Shown: piece by piece, positions 1-3,898 of the stretch
Numbering within the stretch: the stretch's first letter is position 1
How the letters are laid out: each line of letters begins with the position of its first letter
Assembly (NCBI GenBank): GCA_045614225.1
Contig: JAZLCO010000049.1
Location: forward strand, 1-6,205
DNA: 6,205 nucleotides
Source of the DNA: UBA9715 sp045614225
GTDB taxonomy: Bacteria; Actinomycetota; Coriobacteriia; Coriobacteriales; Eggerthellaceae
Direction: 5' to 3'
Made by a program: the position numbers and the translations under genes
The notes under the pieces: generated by a model
What the model was told of the DNA's origin: nothing
Databases searched by the model: none
The model's input: the letters and a program-made list of their open reading frames with translations, nothing else

Positions 1-751
1 TCATGCCGTACACGTACACATTCAACGAGATGACCAGTGAGAACGCGAGCAGCGCTATGAAGCTGGCGCTTTTGCGGGCCGTGGAGGCGTCGACGCCTTC
101 AAGCTCGTAGGAGGCGCTGTCCTCGGCAGCGGGATCGTAGCCGTAGGGCACGCGCCCCACCACGGCGGGACGGTCCTTCAACACGAAGAGCGTGCAGGGC
201 AAGCCGAACAGACAGGTGAGCAGTGCGAAAACCAGATAGGTGGCCCGCCATCCGATGTTTGCGATGAGCGCGCCGCCGACCGTTGCCCACAGCATCCCGC
301 CCACGCCCGTGAAAGCCATGATGATGCCGATGAAGAAGCCCGACCGTTTCGAGAACCAGCGGTTGACCAGTATGGGCGGCGCAAGGTACACGCACGACGT
401 CAGGCCGAAGCCCATGACGAACGCCAACGCCAGAAACTGCCAATCGGCCTGCACGAACGACAACCCGACGAAGCAGGCGGCTATTGTCGCGATGCTCGCC
501 GTCATGATGATCCGGCAATCGATGCGGTTGAACAGCTTTCCAAAAGGCGTGAGGACCAGGATCATGCTGATGGAAAAGGCGGCCAGGAAATAGCTGAGCG
601 TTGCCGGGCTCGTGCCGATGTCCGCCGCCACCGGAGTATAGAAAATGCCCGCACAACTCAGGCAAAACGACACGGGCCCGAAATTGATCAGGCAAAGCGC
701 CGCCACAATCAAGTATTCGTACGGAAACCCAGCTTGCCTCGAGATGCCCAT
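1..751 (-). CDS. MFS transporter, N-terminal part (runs off left edge)
   Basis: A continuous minus-strand frame of 250 codons without a stop reads into the left edge, so the C-terminal part is missing. The protein begins MGISRQAGFPYEYLIVAALC and shows about six strongly hydrophobic membrane segments in the first 200 residues. These are followed by a charged loop (KDRPAVVGRVPYGYDP and on) and the start of a seventh segment, which is the usual 6 + loop + 6 layout of major facilitator carriers. After the second segment, the loop GKLFNRIDCRIIM resembles the family's GxLaDrxGrr signature, with its conserved Asp replaced by Asn. The ATG at 751-749 is the first possible start, because an in-frame TAG lies two codons upstream (757-755). 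A weak AAGAAGG sits about 12 bases before it. It is an inner-membrane secondary transporter; the substrate cannot be read from the sequence. Family call is firm, start fairly firm. Confidence 0.88.
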   Translation of the reverse strand, partial: MGISRQAGFPYEYLIVAALCLINFGPVSFCLSCAGIFYTPVAADIGTSPATLSYFLAAFSISMILVLTPFGKLFNRIDCRIIMTASIATIAACFVGLSFVQADWQFLALAFVMGFGLTSCVYLAPPILVNRWFSKRSGFFIGIIMAFTGVGGMLWATVGGALIANIGWRATYLVFALLTCLFGLPCTLFVLKDRPAVVGRVPYGYDPAAEDSASYELEGVDASTARKSASFIALLAFSLVISLNVYVYGM

Positions 752-1125
752 TGCCTACACACGCCTTCTTTCGAATCGACTCAAGCCAATTGTATCCAAT
801 GGGAAAGCGCCAGGCTGTTGAAGTCACCCGATGAACGGGAGTTAGGCGAGCGGAACGCGCAGCAGGGCGCGTGTGTCGGAAGGACGGAAGCCATAACGCC
901 GACCAGCTTCGAATGCGCCGTGCCCGACGCAATAGCCGTGGGCTTGGCGTGGCTTTATGCTGGCATTTTCTCAATCAAAATCTGCACCGCCCATGCGTAC
1001 CCCCAATCTCAGCTTGAATCAAATACCTCACGTAAACCCATTGCCGATATTACGCTCTACCCCACGCGCCCATTGGGCAATGAGACAGCTGAGCTTGGAG
1101 AAACCCCGGACTGTACCGGGAGTCC
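752..1125. other. non-coding stretch between MFS and ATPase genes
   Basis: About 375 bases with no convincing gene. Open frames exist on both strands, but their translations are rich in Arg, His, Pro and Ser, lack recognisable motifs and have no ribosome binding site. It contains the putative MFS promoter, a short GCCC-ATT-GGGC hairpin (1068-1078), and two overlapping alternative hairpins next to the ATPase 3' end: CCCGG/CCGGG (1105-1109 with 1116-1120) and GGACT/AGTCC (1108-1112 with 1121-1125). Neither is followed by a clear T-tract in the direction of transcription, so they are not safe terminator calls. It may hold a decayed gene or a regulatory region; nothing in it identifies which. Confidence 0.5.
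789..794 (-). promoter_or_regulatory. possible -10 box for the MFS gene
   Basis: On the minus strand this reads TACAAT, five of six bases of the consensus, with a predicted RNA start near 782 and a leader of about 30 bases to the ATG at 751. No convincing -35 is seen 16-18 bases upstream (CAGCCT region). The same eight bases, TACAATTG, occur before the deformylase gene (2222-2215). This is a weak call based on the box and its position. Confidence 0.35.
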
Positions 1126-1154
1126 TGTGTCAAGAGAACCGTCCCCCTGACACA
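1126..1154. repeat. REP-like palindrome at the ATPase 3' end
   Basis: A perfect 7-base inverted repeat, TGTGTCA (1126-1132) and TGACACA (1148-1154), flanks a 15-base centre. On the minus strand the centre reads GGGGGACGGTTCTCT. This arm-plus-GGGGACGGTTCTC pattern resembles dispersed REP-type palindromes that I recall in many bacterial genomes in connection with IS200-like (RAYT) transposases. That resemblance is from memory and was not searched. It could also act as a bidirectional hairpin stopping transcription of the ATPase gene. It overlaps the last seven codons and the stop of that gene. Confidence 0.6.
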
Positions 1155-1660
1155 CTCGTCTCCGCTTCGTAATCGGAACGAATCAGAGTGACCTTTTCGC
1201 CATACCTGGTAAAGGCGTCGATGTAGTAGCGGTTGTCCGCCTTCAGCGAGTCGCGCGTGCACCCTGAATCGTCAAGCCTCTTCTCTATGTCGGAGCCGTG
1301 CGAGCGAATCTCGTCGAAGTGCGTGTCGATGTATTCGTCGGACATGGCCAGGCAGACGAACCTGATGTGCTGCAGGTATCGCTCGTCGAAGTCGGATCTC
1401 CACCAGGGCGGGATGTAGCAGCCCTCGACGATGAGGTTCTGCCCGTTCTCGATAGCGGTTTTCACCATCTCCCGCACGATTGGCCAGAGATATTCCGTGA
1501 GTTCTTCGTCGTCCTCGGGCGTGAGGCTGGTGTTACCGCTGCGGATAAGCCCCATCTTCAAGTGGTCGATGGAGAGGTAAGGGTAGCCATATTCCTCGAG
1601 CATGCGCTGCGCCAGGAGCGTCTTCCCCGTGTGCGACGCGCCGGTAATCAAGATGATCAT
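1130..1660 (-). CDS. small P-loop ATPase / kinase-like protein
   Basis: A 176-residue cytoplasmic protein starting MIILITGASHTGKTLLAQRM. The Walker A motif GASHTGKT is at residues 7-14, followed by a conserved-looking YLSIDHLKMGLI segment (D32) and NLIVEGCYIPP (E79, G80), the layout of small nucleotide or metabolite kinases and zeta-toxin-like ATPases. Similar gut-bacterial proteins are usually labelled AAA-family ATPase or 2-phosphoglycerate kinase-like; the true substrate is unknown. The ATG at 1660 puts Walker A at the usual distance from the N-terminus. An in-frame GTG at 1687 would add nine residues, but its AGGAGG is only two bases away. The last residues VSGGRFS and the stop lie inside a REP-like palindrome, so the natural C-terminus may have been replaced. 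No partner gene is visible; the deformylase gene lies upstream on the same strand. Confidence 0.85.
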   Translation of the reverse strand: MIILITGASHTGKTLLAQRMLEEYGYPYLSIDHLKMGLIRSGNTSLTPEDDEELTEYLWPIVREMVKTAIENGQNLIVEGCYIPPWWRSDFDERYLQHIRFVCLAMSDEYIDTHFDEIRSHGSDIEKRLDDSGCTRDSLKADNRYYIDAFTRYGEKVTLIRSDYEAETSVSGGRFS

Positions 1661-1680
1661 AGCCTGACCCCGTTCTTCAT
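1657..1680 (-). promoter_or_regulatory. seven-codon leader frame coupled to the ATPase start
   Basis: The minus strand has ATG AAG AAC GGG GTC AGG CTA TGA, coding MKNGVRL. Its ATG lies nine bases after a perfect AGGAGG (1690-1695). Its TGA (1659-1657) overlaps the ATPase ATG (1660-1658) as ATGA. The ATPase ATG itself has only a weak GGGGTCAGG before it. The layout fits translational coupling through a short leader peptide. The alternative is that the AGGAGG serves the in-frame GTG at 1687 at an unusually short spacing, or that the frame is coincidental. Confidence 0.4.
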
Positions 1681-1686
1681 CTGGCA

Positions 1687-1735
1687 CGTCCTCCTACGTT
1701 TGCTGGAGCCGCTTCTTTTCCCGTCATCCTACGTT
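1687..1735 (-). repeat. imperfect direct repeat before the ATPase gene
   Basis: Two 14-base copies on the minus strand, AACGTAGGATGACG (1735-1722) and AACGTAGGAGGACG (1700-1687), match at 13 of 14 positions and start 35 bases apart. The second copy contains the AGGAGG ribosome binding site of the ATPase/leader frame. The first begins near the RNA start predicted from the TACAAT at 1747-1742. It may be a binding site pair or a small local duplication. Confidence 0.55.
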
Positions 1736-1741
1736 AAACGC

Positions 1742-1747
1742 ATTGTA
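1742..1747 (-). promoter_or_regulatory. possible -10 box for the ATPase gene
   Basis: The minus strand reads TACAAT (five of six to consensus), 82 bases before the ATPase ATG and just downstream of the deformylase stop codon (1765-1763). The predicted RNA start near 1735 coincides with the beginning of the first 14-base repeat. The -35 region (TGATCT at 17 bases spacing) is poor. It would allow the ATPase to be transcribed independently of the deformylase. Confidence 0.3.
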
Positions 1748-1762
1748 CACACTGGCAGCCCG

Positions 1763-2176
1763 CTAGATCAGCACGCCCTCGCAGTGGTCGATCTCGTGCT
1801 GGATGGCCTGTGCCACACGCCCGGAGAACGACGCGCTGCACGGCTTAAGGTCGAGGTCTTCGTACTCGACGTCGATGCGCTCGAAGCGCACGGCCTCGCG
1901 TAGGCCCTCGATCGACAGGCAGCCCTCTTGTGCGCGGTACTCCCCTTCCGTGCGCACGATGCGCGGGTTCAGCATGGGAAGGACCGACCCGTCCGCATCG
2001 AGCACGGCGATGATGCGCTTGCGCTCGCCAATCATGTTCGCCGCCATGCCCACGCAGCCGTCGCGGTGCGCCTCGAGCGTGTCGATGAGGTCGAGCGCGA
2101 TGGCGAGGTCGTCAGCAGTCGCCTGCTCGCTCGGCTGGCGCAGGAAGAACTTCTTGGTCATTATGGGTCGGATCAT
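1763..2176 (-). CDS. def: peptide deformylase (short, GMAAN-type)
   Basis: A 137-residue protein with the peptide deformylase motifs in order. Motif 1 is GCVGMAANMIG (40-50), motif 2 is EGCLS (84-88, metal ligand C86), and motif 3 is QHEIDH (126-131, ligands H127 and H131, catalytic E128). The enzyme removes the formyl group from the N-terminal methionine of new proteins, using Fe(II) or a similar metal, in the cytoplasm at the ribosome. The protein is shorter than E. coli Def (about 169 residues) and ends right after the helix with motif 3. The usual Gln of motif 1 (E. coli Gln50) is Met48 here. That variant, GCVGMAANMIG, is familiar from a clostridial/gut clade annotated as deformylase. The ATG at 2176 has AAGGAG five bases upstream. 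Methionyl-tRNA formyltransferase is not in the window, so this may be an extra copy. Confidence 0.9.
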   Translation of the reverse strand: MIRPIMTKKFFLRQPSEQATADDLAIALDLIDTLEAHRDGCVGMAANMIGERKRIIAVLDADGSVLPMLNPRIVRTEGEYRAQEGCLSIEGLREAVRFERIDVEYEDLDLKPCSASFSGRVAQAIQHEIDHCEGVLI

Positions 2177-2181
2177 CGGGG

Positions 2182-2187
2182 CTCCTT
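2182..2187 (-). promoter_or_regulatory. ribosome binding site of the deformylase gene
   Basis: AAGGAG on the minus strand, five bases before the ATG at 2176. It fixes the start as MIRPIM and excludes the later in-frame ATG six codons on. Confidence 0.75.
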
Positions 2188-2216
2188 GGGTGAGTGCGAT
2201 GAGTTTGTAGGGGTCA

Positions 2217-2222
2217 ATTGTA
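2217..2222 (-). promoter_or_regulatory. possible -10 box for the deformylase gene
   Basis: The minus strand reads TACAAT, giving an RNA start near 2210 and a leader of about 34 bases to the ATG at 2176. No -35 is recognisable 16-18 bases upstream. It lies in the 216-base divergent region shared with the SDR gene, in an A/T-rich patch with TGAATAAATGAAA. Confidence 0.35.
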
Positions 2223-2327
2223 AATGAATAAATGAAACGGTCTTCCTGCGGATACTTTTCCCTCGTCGGCCAAGCTCATGTCATCGTCCTCTCGGCAGAG
2301 AAGGTGAAGCGCGGAAAGCATTGCCCT

Positions 2328-2359
2328 GTGTCACGATTACGCCCTTGCCTTAGAATGTG
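2328..2359 (+). promoter_or_regulatory. promoter of the SDR gene (copy A of a shared motif)
   Basis: GTGTCA (2328-2333, four of six to TTGACA) is followed after 17 bases by TAGAAT (2351-2356, five of six to TATAAT), giving an RNA start near 2363 and a leader of about 30 bases. The block TCACG, 11 bases, GCCTTAGAATGTG is nearly repeated, with identical spacing, before the next gene (3213-3241). A GTG at 2357 lies before the predicted RNA start, so it is not the start codon. Confidence 0.6.
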
Positions 2360-2382
2360 CGCATACATCAAATCAGGCTATC

Positions 2383-2387
2383 GGAGG
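2383..2387 (+). promoter_or_regulatory. ribosome binding site of the SDR gene
   Basis: GGAGG lies five bases before the ATG at 2393. It decides the start in favour of MVDYGLKDKVAIVTG over the upstream in-frame GTG at 2357. Confidence 0.8.
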
Positions 2388-2392
2388 CTGTC

Positions 2393-3205
2393 ATGGTGGA
2401 TTACGGGCTGAAGGACAAGGTCGCAATCGTCACGGGCGCAAACAACCCGCAGGGAATCGGCGCGGCGACAGCCATAGCCCTTGCCCGCGAAGGCGCGAAA
2501 GTCGTCCTGACATACAAGAAGGTCCCACGCGATTACGACGAGGGTAAGGCGGGCGAAAACGGGGTCGACCGCTATTACAGGGCCAACGCGGGCGATGCTT
2601 CGGAAGTGGAAGAGAAGCTCGGCGAGCTGAACGCGCAGTATCTCGTGTTGGAGAAGGACATCTCGGACGAGGGCCAGGTAAGGGAGATCTTCGACGCGGC
2701 GATCGAGCGCTTCGGGCACGTCGACATCCTCGTGAACAACGCCGCGACCGACGACGAGACCGGCAAGGACACCATAGAGGCCATAACCCGCGAGGTCATC
2801 GACGACACCTTCGCCGTCAACGTGCGGGGAAGCCTGCTCATGACGGCAGAGTTCGTGAGACGCCGTGGCGACTACGGGCGGATAATCAACCTCTCGACCG
2901 ACTCCGCCCAGGTCTTTGCTGGACAGATAACCTACGGCGCGAGCAAGGCGACCCTGGAGGCCTTGACGCGCAGCGTGGCCATGGAGGTCGGGAAGTACGG
3001 CATAACGGTGAACAGCGTTGCACCGGGACCCACGCAGACGGGGTGGATCGACGAGGAGCTCGAAGAGGCCGTCCTTCCGCTGATTCCCATGGGAAAGCTG
3101 ATCCAGCCGGAAGACATCGCCAACACGATAATCTTCCTCGCGAGCGAGCAGGCAAGGATGATAACGGGCCAGGTCGTCAAGGTGTCAGGCGGCCACGCGC
3201 TGTAG
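2393..3205 (+). CDS. SDR-family NAD(P)-dependent oxidoreductase (FabG-like)
   Basis: A 270-residue cytoplasmic short-chain dehydrogenase/reductase. The cofactor loop is TGANNPQGIGAA (14-25), two residues longer than the classical TGxxxGxG. The later motifs are NNAAT (115-119), N143 in NVRG, catalytic S168 in INLSTDSAQ, and the YGASK motif with Y181 and K185. The Ser-Tyr spacing of 13 is standard. The C-terminus, ITGQVVKVSGGHAL, is typical of FabG-like enzymes. About 20 extra residues sit between Y41 and D89 (the YKK...KDIS region, with a charged RYYRANAGDASEVEEKL segment), explaining why it is longer than FabG (about 245). It should reduce a carbonyl or oxidise an alcohol with NAD(P)H; the substrate is not readable. 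The start is set by GGAGG at 2383. It uses the rare-type ATA codon repeatedly, unlike the deformylase gene. It has its own promoter and is divergent from the deformylase. Confidence 0.93.
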   Translation: MVDYGLKDKVAIVTGANNPQGIGAATAIALAREGAKVVLTYKKVPRDYDEGKAGENGVDRYYRANAGDASEVEEKLGELNAQYLVLEKDISDEGQVREIFDAAIERFGHVDILVNNAATDDETGKDTIEAITREVIDDTFAVNVRGSLLMTAEFVRRRGDYGRIINLSTDSAQVFAGQITYGASKATLEALTRSVAMEVGKYGITVNSVAPGPTQTGWIDEELEEAVLPLIPMGKLIQPEDIANTIIFLASEQARMITGQVVKVSGGHAL

Positions 3206-3209
3206 CCTC

Positions 3210-3241
3210 GCGTCACGGCCTCGACCATGCCTTAGACTGTG
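3210..3241 (+). promoter_or_regulatory. promoter of the cysteine-rich gene (copy B of the shared motif)
   Basis: GCGTCA (3210-3215) is followed after 17 bases by TAGACT (3233-3238). The block 3223-3241 matches 2341-2359 at 16 of 19 positions, and TCACG lies at the same distance upstream in both. The predicted RNA start is near 3245, 33 bases before the ATG at 3278. It sits directly after the SDR stop codon, so the downstream gene can be expressed on its own. Confidence 0.55.
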
Positions 3242-3277
3242 GGGCGTGTGGCAAAACGGGATTTAACGGGGGGGAGC

Positions 3278-3643
3278 ATGGGCTACAGAGAAGAAGCAAT
3301 CGAATGCGTCAGGGACTCCGTTCTCCCAATGCAAAAGCAGCTGTACGAAAAGCACGGCGGCGACTTCGACAGGATCTACACCGAAGAGTACAACAACACA
3401 TCCTACATGGGAGAGGTCATCGTACCCGAGAGGGAGTACGAGCTGAGCTACCTGGAATGCACGTGCGAGAAGGTGAAGTCTGGGCTGAGGAGCGACCCCG
3501 AACAATGCGAATGCTCGCGTCAGAGCGTCTTGTATATTCTGTCGCAGCTTGAACCGAAGAGTGAATTCGACGTCCGGATAGTCGATACGATTCTCAGGGG
3601 CAGCGACCGCTGCACTTTCAGGATAAAGAGGTCGCCCGCGTAG
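3278..3643 (+). CDS. small cysteine-rich protein of unknown function
   Basis: A 121-residue, soluble, highly charged protein with no signal peptide or membrane segment. It has two CxC pairs (C61/C63 and C77/C79), a further C112 near the end, and C10. The tail IVDTILRGSDRCTFRIKR resembles the C-terminal signature of small V4R/DUF6144-like ligand-binding proteins, in which a Cys sits in a GxxxCxFxI strand; this is a weak recollection, not a proven assignment. The CxC pairs suggest metal or Fe-S binding, or redox chemistry. The start chosen is the ATG at 3278, behind a G-rich stretch (GGGGGGGGAG) that can serve as ribosome binding site. In-frame GTGs at 3239 and 3248 are alternatives but lie at or before the predicted RNA start region. 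It ends with two adjacent TAG codons. It lies 72 bases after the SDR gene and shares its promoter sequence. Function unknown. Confidence 0.8.
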   Translation: MGYREEAIECVRDSVLPMQKQLYEKHGGDFDRIYTEEYNNTSYMGEVIVPEREYELSYLECTCEKVKSGLRSDPEQCECSRQSVLYILSQLEPKSEFDVRIVDTILRGSDRCTFRIKRSPA

Positions 3644-3898
3644 TAGGACACCCGTCACGGCATCATGAATTGCATCAGTGAGATGGTCATTCTTTACCGA
3701 TAGCACGCGGTATGGGATCATAGCTGCATCGGAATGAAAGCTTTTTTCAACTGTCATCCCGTTGGCTGGCAGAGCACATCAAGGGTGCAAAAACAGATAG
3801 ACGCCTGATACGATCAAACCGCCTTCTCTGAATATCAAGCCCTACAGTGCAACCAGTCCTAAAGGCTCGCAGACGTTGTTATCGGGGAAATAGTCATC
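3644..3898. other. spacer before the nuclease-helicase gene
   Basis: A 255-base region, visibly more A/T-rich than the left part. It holds a weak hairpin TACCG/CGGTA (3695-3699 with 3708-3712) without a T-tract, and a TGAAA/TTTCA inverted repeat around an AAGCTT (3735-3749). No convincing promoter is seen for the downstream gene; the best -10-like string is TGTTAT (3877-3882). GGGGA (3884-3888) lies ten bases before the GTG at 3899 and is the only candidate ribosome binding site. Confidence 0.5.

Noticed and set aside
99..974. Long minus-strand open frame of 291 codons.
   Set aside because: Its translation is rich in Arg, His and Gly without hydrophobic segments. It overlaps the true transporter frame (751 to 1), which gives a clean MFS protein with membrane helices.
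1105..1125. Overlapping CCCGG/CCGGG and GGACT/AGTCC hairpins as a terminator of the ATPase gene.
   Set aside because: The stems are short and exclude each other, and no T-tract follows on the minus strand (the next bases are GTTTCTCC). They are mentioned within the gap entry only.
734..1150. Plus-strand open frame of 138 codons in the gap after the transporter.
   Set aside because: No ribosome binding site, no motif, and composition unlike a real protein; it also overlaps the start of the transporter gene and the end of the ATPase gene.
1298..1903. Plus-strand open frame of 201 codons opposite the ATPase and deformylase.
   Set aside because: It is antisense to two genes with clear catalytic motifs and is explained by GC-rich third positions on the other strand.
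3043..3552. Plus-strand open frame of 169 codons across the SDR end.
   Set aside because: It is an out-of-frame Arg-rich shadow of the SDR and cysteine-rich genes.
3695..3712. TACCG/CGGTA hairpin after the cysteine-rich gene as a terminator.
   Set aside because: It has a five-pair stem with an eight-base loop and is followed by TGGGATCA, without a T-tract.
3735..3749. TGAAA/TTTCA inverted repeat with a run of T as a terminator.
   Set aside because: The stem is only five A/T-rich pairs and the T-run lies within the loop and arm rather than after the stem.
3263..3757. Minus-strand open frame of 164 codons opposite the cysteine-rich gene.
   Set aside because: The plus-strand gene has a promoter, an ordered cysteine pattern and a G-rich ribosome binding site; the antisense frame has none of these, although its first 40 residues look fairly ordinary.
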